From: Culex pipiens pallens
Taxonomy: Eukaryota > Arthropoda > Insecta > Diptera > Culicidae
Assembly (NCBI RefSeq): GCF_016801865.2
Contig: NC_068938.1
Span: 128,648,323 to 128,712,322, forward strand
DNA length: 64,000 nucleotides
Reading direction: 5' to 3'
Part shown: piece after piece, positions 55,301 to 64,000 of the stretch
Position numbering within the stretch: position 1 is the first letter of the stretch
Layout of the letters: the number at the start of each line of letters is the position of its first letter
The notes under the pieces: generated by a model
What the model was told of the DNA's origin: nothing
The model's input: the letters and a program-made list of their open reading frames with translations, nothing else
The model's database searches: none
Program-made: the position numbers and the translations under genes

Positions 55301-56875
55301 CAGTCTGCGATCAGCAGAGAAGCGAGTCAGACGTGCGTCCCTCACAAACCAAAAAAGTGCTAAATGTGCAAAAATGCCTCACGGAAAGAAAAAGAGGCGG
55401 TCCTCACCAGCAGGATCGGCAGATTTGAAGAAGCTAAAGAATGCCGAAGCGCTACCTGCAAAGCCAGGCAGTTTGAGCAAGGACGCTCAAAATTCGTCTG
55501 GAAACCAGTTCGCTACCCTCCCTGTGGACGTGAGCGAGAAGGAAGAATTTGAACGACGGGAAAAGTTGCCACCCATTTTTGTGAAAACATCGTCATCGGA
55601 CTCGGTACGAAAGTGGCTGACCGGGTTTATCAAATCTGGTGCTTTACGAGCTTCCATTCGCTTGTGTGCTGATGGACTCAAAATTCTGCTACCTACCAGA
55701 AAGGATTACAACTACGTTCGGGATTTCCTGAACAACACAAAGATTGAATACTACAGCCATGACGATCCAGGTAAACGCCCCATGAAACAGGTCCTCCGAG
55801 GCCTGTACGACATGGATGTGAGTGTGCTGAAAGAAGAGCTCAAAACTCTGAAGTTGGACGTGATCGAAGTCTTCAAGATGACGAGACACAACAAGGACAT
55901 CAAGTATCGTGATCAACTGTACCTGGTTCATCTCGAGAAAGGATCGACAACGCCGTCTGAGCTGAAAGCAGTTCGGGCAATTTTCAACATCATCGTGACT
56001 TGGGCGTTATCGTCCAGTGCACCGTGACGTGACACAGTGTTCGAACTGTTTGCAGTTTGGACATGGTGGAAGGAACTGTTTCATCAAGAGTCGTTGTGCA
56101 ACCTGCGGAGGTGAGCACAAAACTCAAGCTTGCGAAACAATCAACGAGAACATTGAAGCCAAATGCTTCAATTGCGGTGGCGACCATTCGACCAAGAATC
56201 GAAGCTGCCCAAAACGTGCTGAGTTTGTGAAAATTCGGCAGCAAGCGACGACGAGGCACCAACCAAATCGTCGCAAAACACCACCAACTTTCACGGACGT
56301 GGATTTTCCTGCTTTGGCGTCACCTGGAGCGGGATCTGTTCGAGTGGTTCCAAATCTGCAGCCATTGCCGTTGAATCAGCGGCAAAAAGTTGCAGAGAAT
56401 ACAATACCTCCTGGCTTCAGTCAGCAACCGAGGGAAAACCAACCAACATCAACGGATGAAGGCAGCAGTGACCTGTTTTCACCACAAGAACTTCTGAACA
56501 TTTTCATCGAGATGACAACAACACTGCGTGGTTGCAAAACTCGTGCGGAACAAGTAAGAACGCTTGGAGGATTTATCTTAAAATACAGTTCGTAGTTTAC
56601 TCGTTCTAATGATTTTGAATATTTCAATGAATTTACTTTTTTAGTTTTAAGTTAGGATTAGTTGTTAAAGTGTTTTTTTTTTCTTTTTTACCCAAATGTA
56701 TTCGATTCAATGCAAAAATGTAAAACAATTTGAAGTAAATAAATGAATGTGAACAGTTAATAAGAAAACGAAAAATATAACAAAGATGAAGAGCATGTAG
56801 CCATACCACTTAGCATGTAAATGAAATGTAATTATTATAAGAAAGTTCAATAAAGACATATTTAATTTCAAAAAA
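55301..56875 (+). mobile_element. Gag-only Jockey-like retroelement with target duplication
   Basis: 1575 bp, flanked by the exact 15-bp duplication AAAGCTGGTGTGCAA (55286-55300, 56876-56890), ending in poly(A) about 20 bases after AATAAA (56849-56854). It starts CAGTCTGCG. With A at 55302 as +1, AGACG falls exactly at +28 to +32, a perfect downstream promoter element. The only ORF is gag; no ORF2 is present between gag and the tail. It therefore must use another element's reverse transcriptase. Confidence 0.88.
55374..56595 (+). pseudogene. Gag (ORF1) of the gag-only element, one frameshift
   Basis: The ATG at 55374 opens a basic N-terminus (MPHGKKKRR), a globular region with LPPIFVKT and LRGLYDMDVSVLKEELK, and runs to a TGA at 56025-56027. 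The continuing zinc-knuckle region is in the next frame from about 56005 to 56595, so one frame change sits near 56003-56005. Knuckles: CSNCLQFGHGGRNC (CX2CX4HX4C), CATCGGEHKTQAC (CX2CX3HX4C) and CFNCGGDHSTKNRSC (CX2CX3HX6C). About 407 residues in all. Jockey-type gag proteins have this layout. The single break and intact rest imply recent decay or a sequencing error. Confidence 0.82.
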
Positions 56876-56890
56876 AAAGCTGGTGTGCAA

Positions 56891-57295
56891 ATATTTGGTG
56901 TGCAGTTATTACTTGCACTGGTAGAGAATTTGGTGCAAAGTTTGCAATAAAATACAAAATGTACTAAATACAGAGCGGACTCGGTTATTCGAATATTCGA
57001 ATGGAACTGTATTCGAAAGCGAATCCAAATAATAGCTTATTTCCCTTAGTGCGATGACACATTGCACGACCACAATAATTCTTGAAAGTAATTTTGACAG
57101 CTTGTGCTAAGGAAATCATAGTTGATTCATCGTAAAATGCTGTCTTTTCAATTTTGAAATATTGTATTAAAATGATAACAAATTATACTTTTGCAAAAAA
57201 AACATCAGGAAAGGGTTCGTAGTACCTAATATCAAACCCCCAAAATATTTCAAACATTTTTTATCAGCCAATTTCTTTGCTTTCAGCGTGCCAAA
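56891..57295. other. Upstream region of Ctu1
   Basis: No gene. A weak family A-like phrase lies near 57085-57150. A strong acceptor-like TTTCAG at 57281-57286, ten bases before the Ctu1 ATG, suggests a 5' UTR intron, but no first exon was identified. Confidence 0.4.
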
Positions 57296-58330
57296 ATGCC
57301 AGTAATGTGCACCACCAACTGTGGCCGCAGGGCTTTCCTAAAGCGACCGAAAACGGGGGACACACTGTGCAAGGAGTGCTTCTTTTTGGCGTTTGAAACT
57401 GAAATTCACAACACCATTGAGCAGGGAAAGCTGTTTGAGCGTGGAAGTTTGGTAGCGATTGCGGCAAGCGGTGGGAAGGACAGTACGGTGCTGGCACATG
57501 TGATGAAAACGTTGAACGAAAGGTACGACTATGGGTTGAAGCTCGTGCTGTTGTCGATCGACGAGGGCATTTCCGGCTATCGGGACGATAGTTTGGAAAC
57601 GGTGAAGAAAAATCGAGACGATTATGGAATGGAGCTGAAGATTCTCGACTACGAAGAACTGTACGGTTGGACGATGGACAGCATAGTGGCAAAGATAGGC
57701 AAATCTAACAATTGCACATTTTGTGGAGTGTTCCGACGGCAGGCGCTGGATCGGGGAGCGCACATGATGAAGGTTGCATGCGTTGCGACGGGACACAATG
57801 CGGATGATATCGCTGAAACCGTTCTGATGAACATCTTGCGCGGTGATGTGGCGCGTTTACGGCGATGTTGCGACATCAAAACTGGTGGTAACAGTCCGGA
57901 CTCGATACCGAGGGTCAAGCCGTTGAAGTATTCGTACGAAAAGGAGATTGTGATGTACGCCCACTTCAAGAAGCTGGTTTACTTTTCAACTGAATGTATT
58001 TACGCTCCAAACGCGTATCGTGGCCACGCGCGTGCCTTCCTGAAGGATCTGGAAAAGGTACGGCCTTCGGCCATCATGGACATCATCCACTCGGGGGAGC
58101 AGCTCTCGTTCAAAACGGCCGTAAAGCTGCCTACGAAGGACGTCTGCAAGCAGTGTGGGTTTGTATCGTCGCAGCAGCCCTGCAAAGCGTGTGTGCTGCT
58201 GGAGGGATTGAACCGAGGTCTTCCGAAGCTCGGAATAGGTAAGAGGTCGAAGGCGAATCGAATGATTGCCGCTCAAGTGGAGGGTCAAAGCTTGCGAATG
58301 AATGCTAATTTGGTGAAGAATGACTTTTAA
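57296..58330 (+). CDS. Ctu1: Cytoplasmic tRNA 2-thiolation protein 1 (Ctu1/Ncs6)
   Basis: This is the catalytic subunit of the Ctu1-Ctu2 complex, which transfers sulfur (via Urm1) to uridine 34 of Lys, Glu and Gln tRNAs in the cytosol. It is a single exon of 344 residues, the usual family length. It shows an N-terminal four-Cys zinc site (C5, C9, CKEC 25-28), the PP-loop SGGKDST (58-64) for ATP/tRNA adenylation, CTFC (140-143) with the following GVFRRQALDRGA signature, ATGHNADD (164-171), and a C-terminal zinc site CKQC (284-287) and CKAC (296-299). All key residues are present. The ATG at 57296 gives the conserved MPVMCTT-type start. The stop TAA overlaps an AATAAA (58329-58334), so the 3' UTR would be very short if that signal is used. 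Confidence 0.96.
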   Translation: MPVMCTTNCGRRAFLKRPKTGDTLCKECFFLAFETEIHNTIEQGKLFERGSLVAIAASGGKDSTVLAHVMKTLNERYDYGLKLVLLSIDEGISGYRDDSLETVKKNRDDYGMELKILDYEELYGWTMDSIVAKIGKSNNCTFCGVFRRQALDRGAHMMKVACVATGHNADDIAETVLMNILRGDVARLRRCCDIKTGGNSPDSIPRVKPLKYSYEKEIVMYAHFKKLVYFSTECIYAPNAYRGHARAFLKDLEKVRPSAIMDIIHSGEQLSFKTAVKLPTKDVCKQCGFVSSQQPCKACVLLEGLNRGLPKLGIGKRSKANRMIAAQVEGQSLRMNANLVKNDF

Positions 58331-58959
58331 TAAATTGTTTTGGTTGAAAACATACGAAAGATTAATCACGTTTTGATAAATCACTCGTCCATAAATCATT
58401 TCAAACCTCTCGGAATTAGCTGAGTGCACATTATTGAAGTTCTCTTTTTCTACAATCACAACATCACCCAAATAACCAAACAGCACTAAAACAAGCCAGT
58501 GTTCAGCACTACAAGCGCTTTACCAGCCTCGGATTATTGCTAACAAGTTTGAACAACTGCACTAAAAGCGCTTTTACAGTTGATTTGCGGTCGATTTTCG
58601 AGTGGGGAAGAGCCGTTTTTTTTGTGAAAGGTTGATGAGAATATAAGCCATGGTCTCAACATTTGAGTGAAAAAAGTGTTTTAAAGTGCATTTTACACCA
58701 GCCCAGTTGTTTTGCAATTATTAGTTTTTAAAATATCCAAGTATTGAAGATTTTTTTTTCGCCGAAAAAAAATATTTTGCGGTGCTGGAATTCCACAAAA
58801 ATTGCAAATATTTTTGATCGATCCCAGACATGCCTAAAATGATTTTAAACGCAGGAAAATGCATTTCTAATTGTTTTCAGTTGGTTAGACTTCTACTTCC
58901 TTTAAAATTTTGATGTTTTTGAAAAAAAAAATCCTAAAATTCCTAAAATTAAGTTAATT
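58331..58959. other. Intergenic DNA after Ctu1
   Basis: No gene or clear repeat recognised. Confidence 0.35.
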
Positions 58960-59495
58960 GTTGATATAATTGTTCACAACGATATACCATACTTTTCTGA
59001 GTACAAAGGATCATGTACAACCACAAAGGGTTTAAAATGGATTTTGAAATCCATTTTGAAAAATTAACTTCGCGGCCCTTCTTGACAGATAAGGTCCTAC
59101 TTGAAAGCTCTTTCCAAGGGGACCATAGTTGATCCATCGTAAAATGGTGTCTTGTTAATTTTTGAGCATGAAAGTGATCAGAAATTGCTTTTGAGGATGT
59201 TTTTTACTGTTGTACATAATCATTTACATACAAGGGGTTGGAAACTCTTAGAGCTTTAATTATTATGTCAACCAGTATATCAAAATATATGTTAGTATAC
59301 TTATTATTTCCTTTAAATATCGCCAGTATACTTACCAATATACTGAGAGTATCTTAATATACTAACAGTTTATTGCTTTTCAGTTAGTACACTAACAAGT
59401 ATACTGGAATATCGTTAGTATACTCAGTATTCTTAAGTAATATTAGAGTTTCCAGCCCCTTGTTTACATATGGCTTTAGGACCCTATTGCAGTCT
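58960..59495 (-). repeat. Element family A, inverted copy, split by an insertion
   Basis: 58960-59230 and 59471-59495 together match family A in reverse orientation (CTTTGTGG/CCACAAAG, AAGGGGACC and TTTAGGACCC landmarks). The break at 59231-59462 is a hAT-type MITE. Confidence 0.78.
59231..59462. mobile_element. 232-bp hAT-type MITE
   Basis: Inverted ends CAAGGGGTTGGAAACTCT and AGAGTTTCCAGCCCCTTG (one mismatch), flanked by the exact 8-bp duplication TTTACATA (59223-59230, 59463-59470). The interior is made of recurring AGTATACT/TAGTATAC motifs. Confidence 0.92.
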
Positions 59496-60013
59496 AACAT
59501 CTGTTCGTCTTTGATTCGTCAATCTTTGCGACTTTGCGCCATCTAAACTTGAGCCAGGAGATATTTTTTGACGTATCGTAATTTCTGAACAGTCCCTCAG
59601 TTGACAGTTGTTTGGAAACAAATTTTGCTTGCGTGTGTGTGCAAATTCGTTACGCATTCATTCAAGATTTCGCGGAATCCCGTAAATGCTTCGCCAACGA
59701 ATACATGCATAATACTAGGACAAAAGAATTTAAAGGGCCACATGAGGATTTGAAAATACAGAATTGCCTTTTAAAATGTTGCATGGCACGTTGGTTTAAA
59801 TTAGAAATCTATAGTAATAGATTTAAAACGAAATTAATGTATTTTAAATTGAAAAATAAAGGCAATGTCGATTGCATTTCAAATAATCCTAAGCTCTTTC
59901 AAATTGTTCCTCTTGAACTTCATCGCAACACACTGCTTGCTTTCTCTCGACGACGTCGTCGTACTTTTGTAGCAAGCAGCCTCCTTCTTCTGTCCAGAAC
60001 GCGCGCAGTGTAG
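59496..60013 (+). promoter_or_regulatory. Upstream region and 5' UTR of glutaredoxin
   Basis: TCAGTT at 59597-59602 fits the insect initiator; no TATA box or aligned downstream element was seen. The open frame 59612-60013 ends just before the glutaredoxin ATG and has no domain, so it is treated as leader or upstream sequence. Confidence 0.35.
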
Positions 60014-63000
60014 ATGGGTTCATTCGTCAGTAGATCATCGCCAGCCAACATGAGTGGACCAGTGGCCGAATTCGTCAAGGGCGCCATCGCCAAGGACAAG
60101 GTCGTAATCTTTTCCAAGACCTACTGCCCGTACTGCACGATGGCCAAGGAGGTAAGAAAAGGGGGTCTTCTGTGAATCACTTGAATTCCGTGGAGCTGCG
60201 GTTTGCCGGAAGTTGCGTGCTAATGGTTGAATCATAATTATTTTCACAGCCCTTCAAGAAGCTGAACCATCCCGTCACTTGCTACGAGCTGGACCACCGA
60301 AAGGACGGGGGCGAGATTCAGGCCGTGCTCGGTGAGATGACCGGAGCCAGCACGGTAAGTGGCCATTTGTTGGCAGCGTGATTGTGGGTTTTGCCTATCG
60401 GGGTTACAAATTCAACTTTGGTTGAGGTGAAGTAGGCTTTGCGAACAAACATGCAGCATTCTGAAGGTTTGATGTGAGTCAATGGATTCTCTTTGCATTG
60501 GCGTTCGATTTCGCAATGCCTACTACCGCACCTGTTTATGGGTGAATGTGACGTCGTGCGACGCATGAAAACGTTTTTCTCGCTGGGGAATTCCTGAATT
60601 TAAACAAACATCGATCTTAGTTCGACGGTAGCGTTGCTCTCCTGCAACCTGTCAGTTTCTTCTCTTGTAGATGCTTCCACGTATAGGAACACTCGCTAGT
60701 CGTTCTCGACGGGTACCTTCATAACTTCTTCTCCTTCTTTGAAAGATGGTGATAATATTCTTTTGACTAATAAGGAAAAAGCTTAAAACTTGCTCAGCAG
60801 TTTGCCCATAATTTCAACATTAATGTCTTGAGTTCTATTGAAGATCAAATTTCAATAGAATTTCAGAATTTTTTTGCACAATAATTTTCTTCAGATGATT
60901 AAATACGAACCTAAATGAAATAAAATCTATTTTCAAAAGAAAAATTGAAGCCCCTGGTGGGTATGGTACTTTTTACATGTTAATTGAAAGATTACCAGAA
61001 GCAACTTTAAGTAGCTTGTTCAACAAATATTTGATTTGGCATATTGTCATAGTAGATACAAAAATACCAAAGTAAGTCTACTGGCGCTGCTCTTCTAGAC
61101 ATAGAAAAAGCATTTGATAGTGTTTGGCATAATGGTTTGATTGCGAAATTGAAAAGGTTTAATTTTCCGATTTATATGGGGCAAGAGGAACAATCGCTCG
61201 TACGGCAGTATTTTTTTCCATTTCGAAATCCAGTATGAGGAATTGTTGCTATCAATGCAATGAGGGTTCGTTTTAAGAATCATTTTATCAAAATGCTATT
61301 TTTCCTAGATCAGTAGTGTCCCTACCAATGACTTGCACCTATTATAAAGTATGATTTAACTTTTGGTTATTTTTGTTGAGAGCTTTTAAAAAATCATGTT
61401 CAGGTGGGGCACGTGTACCATATGGATTTTTAGTATGGAAAAAATTACGAATTGCTGCAACAACATATTTTAATGTGAAATAAATACATAAAAGAACTAA
61501 AAACTGATAAAAAATTATTTAAAAAAAATGTCCTTACAAAATATAGTGATGCCATAAAAATTTACTATTTATCATCTAAGTAATATTTTTTTTCGTAAAG
61601 ACGATCAAATTTTTAGGAAAATATATTTTTTTAATCTTAAAATGAAAGAAACGTTTCAAATACATTCTAATGTGAAGTAAGTGATAACAGTTCAATTGTA
61701 AGCAAATTAACATGTTGTTTCAAGCATTGTTCCTCTTGCAAAAAAAAACAGAATTTTTTAAAAACTTGTACTATCAAAGTCTCAGTCATGACCTGGAATG
61801 AGATGATTCTAAAAAATCCGACAGATTTTTTAACATTATTAATGGGTTATAACGAGCATTTCCGTAGCTTATTACTCTTGCCCCACTTTCCCCTATTTTG
61901 ACAAAAATCATTGCAGTCTTTCGCTGCATTGATCCGCTCTCTGTATAGTTTATAAGTTAGTTTTAAGGTATCCCTTTTCCCTTTTATAAATGTTAAACCT
62001 TCTACATATGAAATCACTGAATAGCGAAAGCTACAACATTTTGTAAATATAAATAAATAAATAAAACTTGTTATTTAAATTGAAAGGGGAGAAATCATCG
62101 ATTGTTCTATTTGAATGTATATGAAAAATAATATCTAAATAAATAAATAATGAAAAAAAAAATACATTAAAAAAGCATTCGCACATGGGGGGAAAAAACA
62201 AAGTTGGGTCAAACTTGCGGCTCAGGGCTTGCAACTACAACTCAGTCACGATGATAGCATGTGGCGATAGTGATAAGACAGAACATTAATCGGGACCATC
62301 CATAAACCACGTGGACACTTTTTTGGGAATCTCGCACCCCCCCCCCCCCTTCGTGGACAATTGTCCTTACAAAAAAAAAATCTTTTTTGTATGGAGCGTG
62401 GACAATTGCCATACCCCCCCCCCCCCCTAAAGTGTCCACGTGGTTTATGGATGGTCCCAATCTATGATCGTTTGATTTTTGTTTTATTCAAAATGCTTCG
62501 CAACGATGAGCTATCTTTTGTACCACAATTTTCCTATAATTTGTCGCAGTGGTTTCAAGGCTCAACAAAAAAAAAAAACTTTTGGTCAGTAGTTGTTTGG
62601 TTTCAAAGCGATAAACTGCGTGCTGTTAATCAAAGCCTGTGGTCATTCACTTTCTTCATAAAGCTTGATCAAATGCTACAGTAGCTTAACAATGATTGCG
62701 GTTTACATTGCTTGTTCAAAAAAGTTTGGTTTTTTAGGTCGAAGAAGTTGCCAAGTTGCTTAGCCGGGACCGTGGTGTAGGGGTAAGCGTGATTGCCTCT
62801 CACCCAGTCGGCCTGGGTTCGATCCCAGACGGTCCCGGTGGCATTTTTCGAGACGAGATTTGTCTGATCACGCCTTCCGTCGAAGGGAAGTAAATGTTGG
62901 TCCCGGACTAACCTAAAAAAAAAGGTTAGGTCGTTAGCTCAGTCCAGGTGTAGGAGTCGTCTCCCTGGGTCCTGCCTCGGTGGAGTCGCTGGTAGGCAGT

Positions 63001-63402
63001 TGGACTATCAATCCAAAGGTCGTCAGTTCGAATCCCGGGGTGGATGGAAGCTAAGGTGTAAAAAGAGGTTTGCAATTGCCTCAACAATCAAGCCTTCGAA
63101 CACCTAGTTTCGAGTAGGAATCTCGCAATCGAGAACGCCAAGGCAATGCTGTAGAGCGAATAATTTGATTTGATTTTTTGAAGTTGCTAAATTTTATGGA
63201 GACGTCTGAAACAGATTATACCATAATTCGGGTTATTGAATGGGCAACACACACAGCTAAACTTTATAGATTTATCAAGAAACAATTTCTCCTTCTATTA
63301 TTTCAGGTGCCACGTGTGTTCATCAACGGAAACTTTGTCGGTGGCGGCACGGACATCAAGAAGATGTACTCGGACGGCCGATTAGAGAAGATGCTGGCCT
63401 AA
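60014..63402 (+). CDS. Dithiol glutaredoxin (CPYC type), three exons
   Basis: A small thiol-disulfide oxidoreductase that uses glutathione to reduce protein disulfides and glutathionylated proteins. Exons 60014-60151, 60250-60354 and 63307-63402 join in phase 0 with GTAAGA and GTAAGT donors and CAG acceptors, giving 112 residues. The active site CPYC is at 38-41, the cis-proline TVP at 81-83, and the glutathione-binding GGGTD at 93-97. The family fold is complete. A second in-frame ATG at codon 13 gives the more usual short form; the extra 12 residues could be an isoform or a weak targeting signal. Intron 2 (60355-63306) is 2.95 kb and holds a LINE shard, a MITE and a SINE. AATAAA signals are at 63549-63554 and 63557-63562. 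Confidence 0.95.
61077..61181 (+). pseudogene. Reverse-transcriptase motif A fragment (Jockey-like)
   Basis: One frame of about 34 residues reads AALLDIEKAFDSVWHNGL and continues IAKLKRFNFPIY, a textbook RT motif A region of Jockey-type LINEs, with no other RT block on either side. It is a shard in glutaredoxin intron 2. Confidence 0.8.
61182..62290. other. Glutaredoxin intron 2, AT-rich
   Basis: No feature recognised in this stretch. Confidence 0.4.
62292..62458. mobile_element. 167-bp palindromic MITE with C tracts
   Basis: Ends GGGACCATCCATAAACCACG and the inverted CGTGGTTTATGGATGGTCCC are perfect, continuing through TGGACAC. AATC flanks both sides. Two poly(C) runs of about 15 (62336-62349 and 62413-62427) lie in the same orientation. 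Non-coding. Confidence 0.85.
62761..63180 (+). mobile_element. Composite SINE with two tRNA-like units
   Basis: 420 bp flanked by AAGTTGCT (62753-62760, 63181-63188). Unit 1 (about 62763-62838) has matching GGGACCG/CGGTCCC acceptor arms, TGGTGTAGGGG (A box) and GGTTCGATCCC (B box). Unit 2 (about 62925-63060) has GTTCGAATCCC as B box. A non-tRNA body ends in a TTGATTTGATTTTTTG tail. The unit 1 T-loop is one base short, arguing against a working tRNA gene. Confidence 0.82.
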
Positions 63403-63548
63403 GATTACTCGCACAGCGCACAAATTCAGCACTTTAATTTAATCCTCAATTCAGCCTCAAAATAAGGTTTATGTGAATCACCCCCAGAATATGACAATAC
63501 ACCCAGCAAAGTCCTCGTTTATTTTCGGTTAGTTTTGTGTTTAGCAAT

Positions 63549-63562
63549 AATAAATCAATAAA
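63549..63562 (+). terminator. Poly(A) signals of glutaredoxin
   Basis: Two AATAAA hexamers, 63549-63554 and 63557-63562, about 150 bases past the stop. Confidence 0.75.
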
Positions 63563-63611
63563 GTTGGCTTTTTAGCTGTTAAAACCAATCACTCTCTAAA
63601 AGTAGCAACGT

Positions 63612-63617
63612 TTTTAT
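63612..63617 (-). terminator. Poly(A) signal of the edge gene, minus strand
   Basis: AATAAA on the minus strand, about 100 bases past the stop at 63719. Together with the glutaredoxin signals it leaves under about 60 bases between two convergent transcripts. Confidence 0.55.
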
Positions 63618-63718
63618 TTCACTGGTGTGTCAACTACCCGTTACAGAATAATAAATATTAAATCTTCTTTACCACGGCACTGTCATGGTATTTCACTAAA
63701 ATCTTACGCCGCCACCGC

Positions 63719-64000
63719 TCACAGATCGTGCTTCCAGCCGTACTTTTCGTTGGGCTTGTCCTTTTCCTTGCCCTTGTCCTTGCTGTAACCCTTATCGTAG
63801 TACTTGTTGGACTTTTCGTACGCCTTGTCGTACGGTTTGTCGGTTTTCTCGTAACCCGGCGGAGCTCGGTCGTAGCCGGGTTTGTCCGACGTTTTCTCGT
63901 AAGCCTTGTCCGTCTTCTCCGGCAGACAGTAGCAGGAACGAGTTTGCGAATCTAGGTACGATTTACAGCCCAGGGTTAGCGTACCGGTGAAGAGCATCTT
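63719..64000 (-). CDS. C-terminal part of an unknown Cys- and Lys/Tyr-rich protein (cut by window edge)
   Basis: The frame is open from the window edge to the TGA at 63719-63721 (about 93 residues). After LFTGTLTLGCKSYLDSQTRS comes CYC, and then a tail of about 65 residues made of imperfect YEKTDKPYDK-type repeats (Tyr, Lys, Asp, Pro) ending KYGWKHDL. The first Met visible (63997) is preceded by an in-frame Lys, so the gene probably starts outside. The low-complexity charged tail could be extracellular or an interaction region; the Cys-bearing part suggests a secreted domain, but no family is recognised. Confidence 0.65.
   Translation of the reverse strand, partial: KMLFTGTLTLGCKSYLDSQTRSCYCLPEKTDKAYEKTSDKPGYDRAPPGYEKTDKPYDKAYEKSNKYYDKGYSKDKGKEKDKPNEKYGWKHDL

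Noticed and set aside
62763..62838. Possible tRNA gene with GGGACCG/CGGTCCC arms
   Set aside because: The T-loop is one base short, the anticodon stem does not pair well, and it is fused to a second tRNA-like unit and body within a target duplication.

Overview
This is eukaryotic, AT-rich, intron-bearing DNA that is mostly transposon sequence. The genes recognised (Sec61beta, lark, Ctu1/Ncs6, a CPYC glutaredoxin) have dipteran-type exon layouts. The mobile content (RNase-H-bearing LINE, Jockey-like gag elements, tRNA-derived SINEs, many TA-flanked and 8-bp-TSD inverted-repeat elements) looks like a culicine mosquito, most likely Culex. The species is an inference.

Left part (1-12.5 kb). Sec61beta (+) has its ATG and second exon at 673-959 and the tail of its last exon at 8928-8969. 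A complete 6.3-kb LINE (1116-7436, minus strand, 12-bp target duplication, both ORFs open) sits in its second intron. Between the LINE and the last exon lies the oddest stretch of the window: 512 consecutive bases with no C on the + strand (8273-8784), and only two C in 8273-8912. It overlaps the place where the first half of the Sec61beta membrane helix should be encoded. A convergent three-exon gene (minus, 10858 to about 12458) encodes an unnamed protein with a transglutaminase/papain-like Cys-His-Asp pattern.

Middle part (12.5-41 kb). No convincing conserved gene was found over about 28 kb. It is filled with mobile DNA: hAT elements with exact 8-bp duplications (13059-14738 carrying a 0.5-kb array of 8-bp repeats; 19013-21041 nested in a larger palindromic element; 35254-37953 with another nested inside), twin 886-bp TA elements (15059-16939), a 1.08-kb retroposon with 5' monomers and a 26-bp target duplication (24814-25893), tRNA-derived SINEs, and palindromic MITEs.

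Right part (41-64 kb). Here are a small secreted acidic protein gene (minus, 41490-41975, with TATA and initiator); a broken gag element (about 42488-45182) that has taken several insertions; lark (minus, 47517-53427, noncoding first exon near 53811); a gag-only retroelement with fresh target duplication (55301-56875); Ctu1 (+, 57296-58330); glutaredoxin (+, three exons, 60014-63402); and, tail-to-tail with it, the 3' end of an unknown Lys/Tyr-rich protein gene (minus, 63719 to beyond the edge). The large lark intron holds a degraded EndoG-like nuclease pseudogene, a fossil pogo/Tigger-like transposase and a repeat family interrupted by a tandem-repeat element.

The host genes are ordinary housekeeping genes (ER translocon, RNA-binding regulator, tRNA thiolation, redox) and do not form an operon or a pathway. 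The interest lies in how mobile elements are layered, shared and possibly partnered: gag-only elements share 3' tails and promoter motifs with autonomous LINEs. The C-free block is either a sequencing/assembly fault over an essential gene or a genuine strand-asymmetric mutation tract.
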